Of a DNA stretch of 64,000 bases, positions 35,301-45,066 are shown in pieces. The stretch lies in assembly GCF_033807715.1 (NCBI RefSeq), contig NC_084599.1, forward strand, positions 11,427,625 through 11,491,624. The letters run 5' to 3'. Position 1 is the stretch's first letter. Each line of letters starts with the position of its first letter. The DNA comes from Cololabis saira. Lineage: Eukaryota > Chordata > Actinopteri > Beloniformes > Belonidae. Both the position numbers and the translations under genes were made by a program. Below the pieces are notes generated by a model, which was given only the letters and a program-made list of their open reading frames with translations, did no database searches and was not told where the DNA came from.

Positions 35301-37618
35301 CTTTGGAGAAAAAGTAATTTCGCCAAAATTTTAAAAAGTATTGGCAGTGTTTAATTCTGAAGTTTATCGTTAAGCTATTCAGATCAATAAATGTATATCA
35401 TTTCTTATAGTGTTTACCTTTGCACCCTTCCATTGTACTTTGTAGGTTTAACCAACTCATGTAGTTTGGGGAGCCTTCAGAACCTGTTTTATCGGTGGGT
35501 AAATTAGTTTGTCCCTGTGAGATTGACGCTCTTTTCTTCCACCTTTGTCAGCAGGGGAGTAAACATGAGGAATCCACAGGCCTTCCGCCCAGCAGCACCC
35601 TCCTGCATCACGCATCCGGACCCACACCGGCCGTTGGCCAACCAGAAGGCTTTACTAGTCAGTTATTTATTTTTTTTCTTCCTGTGTGAGAGTACAAACT
35701 AAATCTTGGTTAAAAATAAATGCATCCAAAGAGAAGATGGTGGTATTAAATATGAATATGTTTACATTAAGGTCACCCTGGTTTGGCCCGCTCCACACAC
35801 TCCTCCAGCAGCTCAGACATCAAGAGAGAAGACAAAGAGGACGATGAAAACTCCTCTGTTGCAGACAAGTCAGAGGAGGAAAAGAAGGATGCGAAGGCAG
35901 CACGCAGTCGAACAAGGTAATTTCTTTACTGTCTTCTACTTGTATTTTTTTTAACCAGAAACCATTTTAAACAATTGAATCATATTGTAAAAATTAGGTG
36001 CATATTATTTTATCTCACAATGATGGAGACTTGTATGCAGATATATTAACCAAAAAAAAAAAAAGTTATGCCGAATTCTCCATTACAAGACTCCAGAACA
36101 GTCCTTTTATAAGACTAGTTTTGGTCATCAAAGGCATTTCTTCTTTCCTATCTTTCCCACTGAATGTCCAGGCTATGTTAGGTGTTTAACAATGTAAAAA
36201 ACCCCTCCCCTCCATTTCACGTTTTCAGAAAGGAGGCGTTGACCCTCCAGATGCTCTCTTGCCTATCAGACCAGAAAGATGAGTAAGTTTCTTCAATAGA
36301 AAATCGATTTGTAGTACTTTGTGAGCTCTTGCCAGGCATCACTCGAACCTTTGAGCTGGTGCCTATGTGACTTTTGAATGGCAGCATTAGTGTGATTTAT
36401 TTTTAACGTGGATATCAATCACTCACATTTACCACTATTGCACATTTATTGCCTATGAGTTCTAAAGATTGAACTTGAAATACATTTTGATCTTTAAGCA
36501 CACTGGAATAAACAGCCCTGAGGACAACATTGCAAAACTAAATGAAGGCATTGGGGGAATAAGAGTTTTAGAGTTACGTACTCTCAGCAATCTGCCTCAG
36601 TTCAAAACTAAAGAAGTATCTATTTAGGATGGCATTTGGCACCTAATAGTCACTTTTAAGAGTCACTTTTAAGGTCATTTTTAACTATTTGGGATTTTAT
36701 TTGAGTTTTTATTAGTAATTTTTAATTTTTGTGTGTTTAATTTTTACTGTTTGTTTTAGTATCTATTTGTTCTTAAATGTCTGTGAACCTTGGTTGTTTA
36801 AATGTGCTATACAAATAAAGATTGATTAACTGAAGAGTTTTAGGGGTTAAAATGCCAAAGATGAACGATGGCAGAGCCATGCACTACAAAATAAAAGTGA
36901 AATGATCCAACTTGACCACATGGTTAGCTAAAATGAATGGTAATCCTTCTTGGATGGAGCCAGAATTTGCTGTAATACAAAATTAACTTTCACTTTGATT
37001 TAGAACAAAAATCTGGTTTTGGGTCACATGGTTGCATGAGCAGCAGGTGTGTGTATGATGGTTAGTATGTTTTTAGAAGGATGTCTTCACCACTTACATG
37101 TCTCCTTTTTATCTAGTGAGGATAATGAGGAGGATGATGAGGACCTTCCTCCTGAGGTGAAGATGGAGCGCGAGAGGGAACGGCGAGTGGCTAACAATGC
37201 CCGAGAGCGTCTTAGAGTACGGGACATCAACGAGGCATTCAAGGAGCTGGGAAGGATGTGCCAGCTGCACCTCAGCCATGACAAACCTCAGACCAAACTT
37301 CTCATTCTCCACCAAGCAGTAAATGTCATCCTCAATTTAGAACAACAAGTCAGAGGTAAGTATCCAGACAGGAATTGGACTGTGGGGACCACAATTTATT
37401 CAAGACTTGTTAAACAATGTACATGTCTTGATACTTCAAAGATTTTTTTCTGCTTTTCTCCTTCTTCCCCAGAGCGCAACCTTAACCCCAAGGCAGCATG
37501 TTTAAAACGGCGTGAGGAAGAGAAGGTTTCTGGGGTGGTTGGAGACGCACCCATGCAGCTGTCGGGAGGCCACCCTAGCATGGGGGGAGATGGCCACAAT
37601 CCAGTGGGCCACATGTAA
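17325..37618 (+). CDS. tcf3: Transcription factor 3 (E2A/E47-type class I bHLH E-protein)
   Basis: Ubiquitous nuclear E-protein that binds CANNTG E-boxes as a homodimer or with tissue-specific bHLH partners. It is held inactive by Id proteins and acts in lymphoid, muscle and neural development. Nineteen coding exons join without a frame error into 631 codons (613 if the 54-nt exon 17 is skipped); human E47 is about 654. Domains in order: activation domain 1 near the N-terminus ([11 protein letters not shown], residues ~15-24), a basic stretch PKKIRK (~160-165) fitting the E2A nuclear signal, activation domain 2 ([18 protein letters not shown], ~340-357), an acidic linker, and bHLH at ~526-582 ([20 protein letters not shown], then helix 2). 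The C-terminus VSGVVGD...NPVGHM is diagnostic of TCF3 rather than TCF4 or TCF12. Downstream uqcr11 and mbd3 match human TCF3 synteny. The a/b teleost paralogue cannot be assigned. Confidence 0.98.
18655..18693. repeat. Short near-perfect hairpin in tcf3 intron
   Basis: Left arm TTTTGACGCACCACCTTTG, loop ACG, right arm CAAAGGTGGTGTCAAAA. The 17-bp stem is complete apart from a two-base bulge (GC) in the left arm. It is not part of a recognisable transposon end. Confidence 0.8.
19159..19231 (+). CDS. tcf3: tcf3 coding exon 2
   Basis: Residues 26-49 plus one base, [10 protein letters not shown]..., equivalent to the human MMFPLPVTNGK segment. Acceptor TTGTAG, donor GTAAGC. Confidence 0.95.
20195..20345. 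promoter_or_regulatory. Candidate conserved non-coding element in tcf3 intron
   Basis: Unique-looking block with GCATGCATTGAGTGG, TTTGTTTCTATTACAGCGGG, GGCAATTACTAAGCA and GAGTTAATCCCC (a bicoid/OTX-like TAATCC). Enhancer is a guess from word content. Confidence 0.25.
22540..23185. mobile_element. Non-autonomous DNA transposon, ~645 bp
   Basis: Long imperfect terminal inverted repeats. The left end starts AAGGCACGTTTTCACTAGCG and continues GGAGTTCAGGGTA. The complement of the right end reads AAGGTGCATTTCCACTAGCG and continues GGGATTCTGGGTA. No transposase frame inside, so it depends on another element. A short TCA/TTCA repeat flanks the ends but the duplication is not clear enough to assign a superfamily. 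It sits in the tcf3 intron before exon 3. Confidence 0.8.
24975..25110 (+). promoter_or_regulatory. Candidate conserved non-coding element with octamer motif
   Basis: Contains TTTAATTAGG, GAATATTCAT, CATTAATATGC (from 25028), the POU octamer ATGCAAAT at 25045-25052 and GCAATTAAG. It lies about 600 bp upstream of exon 3. Motif order and spacing resemble the block at 7871-7910. Unlike its T-rich neighbours it shows no repeat structure. Confidence 0.45.
25714..25787 (+). CDS. tcf3: tcf3 coding exon 3
   Basis: Encodes [14 protein letters not shown]..., matching the conserved SGSWGS motif of E-proteins. Acceptor CTACAG, donor CGG|GTAAGA. A 6.5-kb intron precedes it. Confidence 0.95.
26459..26531 (+). 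CDS. tcf3: tcf3 coding exon 4
   Basis: [20 protein letters not shown], Ser/Gly-rich linker. Acceptor TGACAG, donor G|GTATGT, phase 1. Confidence 0.93.
27084..27124 (+). CDS. tcf3: tcf3 coding exon 5
   Basis: A 41-nt micro-exon, [14 protein letters not shown]. Acceptor TTGCAG, donor CAG|GTATCT. Confidence 0.92.
27343..27475 (+). CDS. tcf3: tcf3 coding exon 6
   Basis: Contains [18 protein letters not shown], the counterpart of the human SPSGMKGTSQYYPSY block. Acceptor GTCCAG, donor G|GTAAAA. Confidence 0.95.
27837..27883 (+). CDS. tcf3: tcf3 coding exon 7
   Basis: [16 protein letters not shown], holding the basic PKKIRK nuclear-localisation segment near residue 161. Acceptor TACAG, donor TCG|GTGAGA. 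Confidence 0.96.
28331..28443 (-). mobile_element. tRNA-derived SINE, minus orientation
   Basis: Read on the minus strand it has a pol III B-box (GGTTCGAGTCC, complement of 28387-28397) followed by CTGCATGTCACTTC and a CTCTCTCCCTC run, a sequence order I know from common teleost tRNA-like SINEs. A poly-A run at 28290-28315 lies just beyond on the + strand. It is in tcf3 intron 7. Confidence 0.7.
29841..29868. repeat. (TG)n microsatellite
   Basis: TG dinucleotide run with a TATG start, in tcf3 intron 7. Confidence 0.95.
30955..31075. promoter_or_regulatory. Candidate intronic enhancer block
   Basis: E-box-like CAGCTG at 30962 and CAGATG, plus TGTAATTAGAAG and TCAAATTACAG, in a unique sequence flanked by CT-rich DNA. 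Autoregulation by an E-protein through E-boxes is conceivable but unproven. Confidence 0.25.
32187..32286 (+). CDS. tcf3: tcf3 coding exon 8
   Basis: [19 protein letters not shown]..., Tyr/Pro/Ser-rich linker. Acceptor CCCCAG, donor CAAG|GTAACC. A 4.3-kb intron precedes it. Confidence 0.94.
32378..32478 (+). CDS. tcf3: tcf3 coding exon 9
   Basis: [20 protein letters not shown]..., a conserved E-protein segment (human LWSPPGQAGFGPMLGG). Acceptor CCTCAG, donor ATG|GTGCGT. The intron before it is only 91 bp. Confidence 0.94.
32742..32835 (+). CDS. tcf3: tcf3 coding exon 10
   Basis: [15 protein letters not shown]..., matching the human YQLHGAEVNG motif. Acceptor CCACAG, donor T|GTAAGG. Confidence 0.95.
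32978..33036 (+). CDS. tcf3: tcf3 coding exon 11
   Basis: [20 protein letters not shown], nearly identical to the human RGTTAGSSGDALGKALAS segment. Acceptor CTGCAG, donor TCA|GTAAGT. Confidence 0.96.
34295..34370 (+). CDS. tcf3: tcf3 coding exon 12
   Basis: [20 protein letters not shown]..., counterpart of human IYSPDHSSNNFSSSPSTPVGS. Acceptor TTTCAG, donor CAG|GTATAC. Confidence 0.96.
34616..34677 (+). CDS. tcf3: tcf3 coding exon 13
   Basis: [20 protein letters not shown], matching the human SQWPRAG...SYDGG segment. Acceptor CTGCAG, donor CTG|GTAGGG. Confidence 0.94.
34757..34954 (+). CDS. tcf3: tcf3 coding exon 14 (activation domain 2)
   Basis: [20 protein letters not shown]..., the amphipathic-helix core of activation domain 2 and nearly identical to human. 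Acceptor TGTAG, donor ATG|GTAAGT. 198 nt, phase 0 at both ends. Confidence 0.97.
35552..35657 (+). CDS. tcf3: tcf3 coding exon 15
   Basis: [20 protein letters not shown]..., aligned with human SHPEDGLAGSTSLMHNHAAL. The acceptor is a tandem TCAG/CAG (NAGNAG), so one Gln at the exon start may be in or out. Donor ACTA|GTCAGT is weak. Confidence 0.9.
35772..35916 (+). CDS. tcf3: tcf3 coding exon 16
   Basis: Encodes a Ser run then [20 protein letters not shown] and [14 protein letters not shown], the conserved acidic linker before the bHLH. Acceptor TTAAG, donor AG|GTAATT. Confidence 0.95.
36229..36282 (+). CDS. tcf3: tcf3 cassette exon 17 (predicted optional)
   Basis: 54 nt between TTTTCAG and GA|GTAAGT, encoding [17 protein letters not shown]. 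The length is a multiple of three. Skipping it joins exon 16 (AG|) to exon 18 (|T) as Ser-Asp-Glu-Asp, which matches mammalian TCF3 directly. It therefore looks like an alternative in-frame exon with no counterpart that I recall in mammals. Use of the exon cannot be shown from DNA. Confidence 0.75.
   Translation, partial: KGGVDPPDALLPIRPER
36690..36835 (+). mobile_element. LINE 3'-end-like fragment
   Basis: The tail CTTGGTTGTTTAAATGTGCT followed by ATACAAATAAAGATTGATTAA is the typical end of teleost LINE copies, which finish in a 'gtgctatataaataaag' stretch and ATTGATT tails. It sits in the intron between the cassette exon and the bHLH exon. The 5' limit is unclear. Confidence 0.6.
37117..37355 (+). 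CDS. tcf3: tcf3 exon 18, E47-type bHLH
   Basis: Acidic [12 protein letters not shown], then basic region [20 protein letters not shown] and helix-loop-helix. The diagnostic residues [20 protein letters not shown] and [11 protein letters not shown] are E47-like; E12 has MCQMHLKSDKAQ and QVILGLEQQ. Acceptor ATCTAG, donor AG|GTAAGT. Confidence 0.98.
37473..37618 (+). CDS. tcf3: tcf3 coding exon 19 (C-terminus and stop)
   Basis: [20 protein letters not shown], then GVVGD...GHNPVGHM and TAA. It is the universally conserved E-protein tail following helix 2. Acceptor CCCCAG after an intron of only 117 bp. Confidence 0.98.
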
Positions 37619-40600
37619 CACCAGGTACACCTTAAGGTCACTGAATACTTTCAAATTATTTGTGTCAGTCCATCTAATACCAGACATTCAGCATAAACAT
37701 GGTAGTTTGACTAAAATTATAAAAAAAATCAGCATTCGCAAAGTTGGAATAACGCAACTAAATACTGAGGTTAGGAGTCAAATGAATTGTTTTGACCTGG
37801 AAGTGATGGAAACTGGTAATGGAGAATAACCATAAGGGATGATGTGCATCTTGTTTTTTTCTTTCTCTTTATTTGCGCAGTATGGATGATATGCACAGAG
37901 CTGTAATGCTGAGCTTGATGAGACATGGAATATAACTACCTGTTGTCAGAGTCGGGCATACTTCAGTCAATTTATCAGTACTGCTCCTATGCTTGTGTAT
38001 TAGCCCATTTAATTTCAATACTGACTTCAGAACAGTTTTAGGCATTTAACCATACTCGCTTTATAACAGCTTTATTTTTTTTAGCGTTTAAAGATATGAC
38101 TGATGCCTGTTGTTCTTTTTACAGGTGTGGTGGTGTTTCCCTGGCTGTCAAAGGATGTGGCCTTAAAATATTTCTTCCACCCATTATTCTCAGTGTGTGC
38201 GTGTGTATATGTGGACATGTCTGTGTATTGTCCGTTCAAGTTGCAAGATGCACATTCACACACTCATACACACATTGCATACTGCCAAAACTGACATAGC
38301 CTGTTTGTCGCACTCCCAGCCATGACTACGAGCTCAAATGTGAAGAACATTTTTTGTTGTTCTTTTTTTTTTTTTTTAATTAAAAAGAAAAAAACATGTA
38401 AGACTTTTTTTTTTTTTTTTTTTTTTTTCTTTTTGGTTTCCACGCGATTGAACGCCAGAGTACTTTTAGTCCTGCCGCATTTTTGGGACTACACACACTG
38501 CCAAGAGATGCTCTGGTGTAGGGAAAAGAAAAACGGAGACCTAAACAAACACAAATTGAATCATGGATTTGTGCCTAATCGTTACTACTTTTTTTTTTTT
38601 TTTTTTTTTTTTCTATTTGACATTTAAGCAAATTGCTTTACATGTGAGAAACATTTGTGAGGGATTGCTTATGTGTATGAGCAACTATTTTTAATGTATG
38701 TCATTCCCAGTGTGATGGTACAGTCTTACATATGTTATGTAACCAAGCCTATAGTTGAAGTTGAATTTTCAAAATTCAGTCACTTTTCCTGGTCTGTGTG
38801 TCTGTGTGTATGGATGGACGTTTGCGTGGGTGTGGATGGTGGTGGAAAGGTCAGTCATAGTTTTGACAGTTCAACTGCAGCTTACCCGAAAGATGGAAAA
38901 TCTGACCCTACAGTCAGTTTTTGACTCGGGCCTGGTCTCGTCCCAAAAGGCACCTGGAGGCTTGGAATTGAAGATTTCTTCCTCGAAAGATATGGATTAT
39001 CCAAGTGGAAGAATCTGTCAACAAAACAAAAACTATTCTTCCTCCTTGCTGACCATGATTTATAGTGTTACTCCAGTAGCCCCCTTTTTTTTACATATAT
39101 ATATAAATATATATACATACAGGTTTTTGTACTGCTTTATGTACTAAAGCAAACAGACAAAACAAAGCACAGTTGTATAGACAGGCTGTAAGCTAAGTGT
39201 TGACCTGTATCACATTTCAGTCGCTGAAAGTCTTGTATAAAAGCCATTTGAATCACTTTTAAGTGATTGGCACTGCTTAGTGCTGTTACTTTCTTGAAAT
39301 GGTTTACTGACTGTGCCAGCAGACTTAACAGCTCAAGTTGTTCCCCTTTATTGATGTTCTGGAAGAGACAAAAATCTGGGTTCTCATCAGCTGCAGTTGT
39401 TAAAGCAGACGAGCCTTCGAGTTATTGAGGCTTTCTTTTCCGAAATGAGCATTCCCACTGAATGACAGCCGCTCACCTTCCTCCTGAGTAAGTGTGTTCA
39501 TACCTTTCTTACTGAGTGAAGTGTGATGTGTAAATTCACTTCATACATTATTGTTTCATTTTTCAAAATTAAATATATATAAAAATATATATTTTTTGTT
39601 AGTCTATACATTGTAGATTTTTTACATAAATGGCAATATTAGTTTGAAGTTTAGAGTGTATTGTAGATGAGCTGTATAAGGGGATATTTGACATTTAAAA
39701 GTTAATTCAAAATCAAACTGGGATGATGGAGGAAAGGCATCATTTGATGATACATGGGGGGGCGGGGGGGACTTTGCTACATCCTTTTATTCCAGCTTTA
39801 GTTGCAAGGCGCATCATCAGCTACCCAGATATGAGCTCTGTCTTTCTGTTTGGGCATTTGTGGACAGAGGCGGTGGCAGATCTTGTGGAAGTGGTCTTAC
39901 TTCAGCAGTGAGGCCCTGATGGAAAAATGTGGGGAGGGGTTTTTGTCTAACAGTAATTAATATGCAACTGGTTTTTGAATGTAGCTATGATATAAATGTG
40001 GATCGCCTTTATTTTCAAAGTTGTGTTCCTGGGTTTTGTCAGCACAGTGTAATAATTTTCATTTCACACTTGTATGTCTGCCGTCAACTAAGTGGCTCTC
40101 AGTACGCAGCTCACTATCAGGTTTCCTGCGCACTTAACTTTGGAGGCAGACATCTGTATTTGGGTGTAAGGTAATGGATAATATGGAGAACAAAACAGTG
40201 TTATTGTGATGTTAATCCCATACCATGTTGTGAATGGTTTCTTTTTATCAACATGTAATCTCAAATGGGAGGTAGAGCATTTTGTGTTTAATTTCTACAA
40301 AAAGAGATGAAGAAAAAGACCTATACAAATCAACAGTGTGGCCTTTTCATTCTCAAGACTTAAGATGTCATGATGGGAGAGTGATACCTTATCAGTGCCT
40401 GAACTTGTATTTTTCATTTAATACAGTTTTTTTTTATTTTATTTTGTGAACCATATTTCATTTATCATGGAGATTAAAGAGGTACTTGTTCATTCCCCCA
40501 CCCTTCTTTCTCCCAATGTTTTTTTTTTTTTTTTTTTTTCTAATTTGGAGGAAGAAGGTTAAATGGTATAAAGAGATTTTCTTTCTTTCAGTGTATCTAG

Positions 40601-41600
40601 TTAAATAAATAAATGTTCTGTAGATCTTGTTTAGTTTTACTCCTTCCCCCCATTTTCATTATTCAACTGGCTTACATTGTCCAAACTGCTGTTTTGATTA
40701 AGGTCGTAGTCAGGGGTCCAGGTAGTTCTGTCTGCTCTATAATCACAAAATCACTTGACATAATGGGGTTCAAGGGAGGCTTGCTTTTGTCCCTTAGTGT
40801 CCATTTTTGATGCACATGAACAGGAGATGAATTTTTATACCCAGTAGTAGCTGGAACCTCTGACCTGGAGCATTTTAATTTTGTGTATACTGTATATTAA
40901 AACACAAGCTCTTTTCTGCAGTGACTTGCAGTGTATTCAGTTTCATCTTCAGATGTGACCTTTTAGACTTCCTGCTCTTTGGTGACATCGACAGTGACTT
41001 TTTGTGTGAAGTTATCACTTCTTTCAAAAAGTTGTTCTTGGTTCAGTTTTTTTTGTTTGTTTTTGTTTGTTTTGTTTTTTATATATATATCTACTATAAA
41101 ATCAATGTGTCCTGAATACTGCTAATTTTATTTTAAGGGAAATCTCACCAGATGTCAATTATATCAAAAATCCATTATTCTATGAGCAAAACAAAGTTAT
41201 TTACTAGTGGGAATTTAAATTCTCAGCTGAAGTCTGACAAATTCTGACAACTACAGGAGCTTGTAAGTTGTCAGCTGGTGGACTTGGTCTTTCAGTAAGA
41301 AACGAAAGCAGTGATTAAAATCTTGCTTTCAACAGTTTATTTTATTTTATTTTTTTAGGGTGAGACCATTGAGTGTTAAATACATTCAAAGTTAAAGAGC
41401 CTGTCATCTTGGGGACAATGTTGACTTATCTGGGGTCGTCCATAGAGTCCTCCTGTATATAACAGTAAATGTAGCAATAAATGTGCCATTTTTAATAACA
41501 GATTATACCTTTTCCAATGTCTGGTTTTTGGATATTGTATACACAGAGAGCAAAATAAAAGAAACCATTGTAATAAAGGGTTTACTGTATTGCGGAAAAT
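37619..41600 (+). other. tcf3: tcf3 3' UTR region with probable 3' UTR intron(s)
   Basis: Seven bases after the stop is a donor, CCAG|GTACAC (37625), and a good acceptor, TTTGCGCAG, ends at 37880. The 3' UTR is therefore probably split, with the junction too close to the stop to trigger decay. A long AT-rich tail with T-tracts follows. Candidate poly(A) signals AATAAA lie at 40604-40609, 40608-40613, 41554-41559, 41572-41577 and 41598-41603. The last cluster is about 370 bp before the uqcr11 start codon, so the two genes sit very close. Confidence 0.6.
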
Positions 41601-41972
41601 AAAATTGTTTCTTTTTTTTTTCTTAATTGCCGATAGAGAATGGGTGCTTTCATTGGAGCTCTGCGAGCATGTTACCATGACAGCATGTTGCCATGACGAC
41701 ACGTTAGAATCACCGTATGAACCCACGCTGGATTTAAATTATGCCTAGATTATGCTCGATAATGGCACTGTATAAGAATCCTATCAATTATTACTTGGTT
41801 AATACCTGGTTAATGGTGCACTGAAACGTCTCCGACCGGATCAACTTAGACAAAGAACGAGGCAGGATTTTCCCGTAAGTTATTTTAGACAGGCATGTGA
41901 ACAGCCAGCCCGGATGGGGTCCTTCAACAGCCATCAAGCAAGGAGCGTCACAGCTGCCAGACGGAGGTCAGA

Positions 41973-42034
41973 ATGGTGCAGAATATTGTCAATAAACTCA
42001 TCGGTGCGAAGTACATCGCTATTGTAAAGACATG
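41973..42034 (+). CDS. uqcr11: uqcr11 exon 1
   Basis: ATG in good context (GAATGG) with 20 codons plus two bases (TG), donor GTGAGT. Only about 370 bp separate it from the last tcf3 poly(A) signals, so the promoter must lie in that gap or in the tcf3 3' UTR. Confidence 0.95.
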
Positions 42035-43020
42035 GTGAGTTAAAACGGGGGCAGGTTGAGTTGTGGAGACACATTTGAGAACGCTCGTCATGTTGGTTGT
42101 GTTATCGGCGTCCTTGTGTCCTTTTGTGTGACCCATGCAGGATAGCTTTAGCTTAGCCTGGCCACAGGGTCTGAGGACAAACCTGTTAAAGTCTCACAAA
42201 CAGAGGATTTACGTTTAATTTAGACAGAAACGCACTCTAAAATCTGATTATTAGTACACTGACACGTTGAGGAATTTAAATATATCGGAATTTGGTCATT
42301 TTCAAGACACTCACAATGTTGAAGCTCATTAATCTGATAAACCTCTTAAACACGTGGGCTTTGACATTATTAACCTATACAAGGTGTATATTCATACAAG
42401 GAGCTTAAGTCCTTCAGTAGAACTGTTTAACGTTTTTTTTTCTTTTTTGTAAAACATGGTATGTTTCATTTCACATTTTTTATTTCCTGTTAATAATTAA
42501 GCTACATGTATCATACAGATATTTATCAGCTTTTCATGTATCTCAGCACAGTCTTGAAACAACAGCATTAGACTGCAGCCAGTATATTTATGTTTTTCCT
42601 TGACTGCACATCTCAACTAGTGATTAAGCGTGATTTTCTCTCAGTGAAAAACTGCAAGAAAAAGGCTATCATTAATGTAAATATCTTAATCAAGCTTGTA
42701 TCCTGTGTTGACCTTTCAGAAGTAAATAACTTATTTTGGTTCACTGCACTAAAATAATTTAACTCGCATGTTCATGCACCATATTTCTCTTAACTTTTTT
42801 TATTTTATTTTTTTTATTATTTTGTGCAGACTTGATACAATTTCAGGCAAATATTAGGTGTCTATTGTTCATGCCTAACGCCTATTGTTTTCTTCCATCT
42901 AGGGTACCAAATATGGTCGGATGGGGAACAGTGGGCGGTGTGGCGCTCGTTCACTTCACCGACTGGCGGTTAATTCTAGACTATGTGCCGTACATTAGCG
43001 GAAAGTTCAAGGATGAGTAA
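41973..43020 (+). CDS. uqcr11: Cytochrome b-c1 complex subunit 10 (UQCR11, 6.4 kDa)
   Basis: Small single-pass inner mitochondrial membrane subunit of respiratory complex III; in the family it helps stabilise the Rieske subunit. Two coding exons join in frame to 59 residues (human 56). The start MVQNIVNKLIGAKYIAIVKT is followed by W-VPN, then a hydrophobic segment WGTVGGVALVHF and the highly conserved DWRLILDYVPYISGKFK. The human protein has DWRLILDWVPYINGKFK, and the intron falls inside the conserved Trp before VP. It lies between tcf3 and mbd3 in the same orientation, as in human. The mitochondrial role comes from the family. Confidence 0.97.
42903..43020 (+). CDS. uqcr11: uqcr11 exon 2
   Basis: Completes Trp21, carries the transmembrane segment and the conserved VPYISGKFKDE end, TAA at 43018-43020. 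Acceptor ATCTAG. Confidence 0.97.
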
Positions 43021-43685
43021 AGACAGCTTTACAGTGAGTTATTTGTCATTGTGTCAACAAAGTGTGTAGCTGAACGTGATCCCCTTACACTTACAGTGTT
43101 CACTTTAATTGCACATGAGCTTCATTATTCTGCATACATAGCTCAAATTAGATTTAGGCCGGTGAAAGCCACGCCAGGTGCCTCTGTAGAACATGAGTTA
43201 AACATTATGCGTCGTGGTTAAATGTATCATTTATATCTAACGTGTGTCTGCAGAGACAGCTCCAGCCTGAGATCAACAGTCCATAACCCCTTAATACCTG
43301 ATGTTCCACCTTGTTTCACAAATGTGAGATATCTGTACACCCTGCACATTGAAAACAATATTAGAAAAAATATTTTTCTATAGTTAAAAAATCTAAAGAA
43401 ATAAATATTATCGAATACCGTAATTCAAAGGGACACTAACAAAATATTAATTAGAAAACTTTTAATGACAAAATGGAGCATGTGTTTTTTCAATTTCAAT
43501 ATCACTAACACTTCAAATAAGAAAAAAAAAAGATTTGGACTGTGTATTATTTCATGTCAGACATTAAAGGGTTAAACATCTGCACTGCTTTGAAACCAAG
43601 GATTTCTGCAGAAAGACAAAGTAACAGTGACTGTTGAGTATTTGTTGGCTGATAACTTTGGAAGAATAAAGACTAGGCTTTTTCT
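43021..43685 (+). other. uqcr11: uqcr11 3' UTR and poly(A) signal
   Basis: A donor GTGAGT at 43034 and acceptor TCTGCAG ending at 43251 suggest a 3' UTR intron. The best poly(A) signal is AATAAA at 43665-43670. Confidence 0.5.
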
Positions 43686-45066
43686 TTGCATATTTTTAAA
43701 GAATTAACTGTTTTCCTCGTGGTAGGCTTTTTTTTTTTTTTATTATTTTTTTTTTATAAATCTTGATGTGAAAAAAAATCTGTTAACATTTACTAATAGA
43801 CATGAATTAATTTATGTTTATAATGTGGCTGTACAAATATTGTAATGTTGGGTTGTTATCATTAGTAGTAGTATGAAGGTACTACTGCATGTAAACAAAT
43901 TGCTGGGCCAAAAAACGTCCCATTAATTTGTTGGAAGGCCTTCAGTTTTGATTGTACCTCAAATATGTTGTCTCATCCTTTTGATGAACTTATGCAGTGT
44001 CACACCATTTATTTTTTAGCAGTGTTGCATTCATTTATGTTGAATTGATGATGGGAGGATCACAGTTATCTCTAGACAGCCCTAAGCTGTATCGAGGATG
44101 GCAAGGTCCTGAATCTGTGGGGGTCAGTTGAATATGCCTTTGGGGGAGGGAAGAAAAACTATTTTGGTGGAAAAACCTGAACATTCAGTATTTTCAGGTT
44201 GTCAACTGATTTTTATTTAAAAATGTAATTATTTACTTTGCCTTGGCACTGTATAATAGGAATATTCCTTTTGTAGCCTCCGTTCATCACCACCAATCTG
44301 AAATCCACCAGTGTAAAATGCAGTCAGGATTGTCATGCCAGGCACAGGTTTCCAGAGTCAGACTGGAATTGATGGACTTTTTTCTTTTTACAAAAGCAAA
44401 CACATGTTTGTGTATATTTTGCTAATGAATGTTCCATGTGTGTGCTTGCAGGGCCAGAGCCTGGGGATGGACATATGGAAGGGTTGCTTACACAGCACAA
44501 GCTTAAGTGTGATACCTTGTCTCAACAATCACTAAGGAGTTTGGACTGAGGGAGGCTCTACGTAAAATGTTGTTGTTGATCCAGTGTTAAAATATGTGAA
44601 ATAATTGTTAACTTATCTCGATGTTTCAAATGATTCTGTAAATGTCCAACTATTAAAATTATTTTCTTGAAACTGCATGGTGATAAGTTTTCCTTTAGTT
44701 CATTCACACATGGGCCTTGAATGTTTGCAATAAATTTTCAACAGATGGATATGCTTTTATTGCCCCCTCCCACTCACATTTGCAGCCCATATTTTGACTA
44801 AAAGTCCTGCGAGGTAGTTGGGCACAACTCTAATTCCTGTGTTTATGCAAGTGTGGTGATGAATTAAAGTATGTAGTAGTTAAAGTATGACTATATCCTG
44901 CAAACCCAGACTGCGCCAGTTTCTCGCAGGCACTCGGCTTATTTGATTAACCTCGCAGTGAAATTTGTGCGGATAATGTCTTTCATTTCTAAGGGGGAGG
45001 GGACTGAAAGAGGAGAGGGGAGAAGGGATTTAACATAGCAAGAGGCAGAAAACGACTGTCTTCAAG
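43686..45066. other. Intergenic region uqcr11-mbd3
   Basis: AT-rich DNA with no clear gene. An acceptor-like GCTTGCAG followed by 44453-44700 and ATTAAA/AATAAA signals (44652, 44730) could be an alternative uqcr11 last exon, but nothing confirms it. From about 44900 the sequence becomes CpG-richer toward the exon at 45067. Confidence 0.4.
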
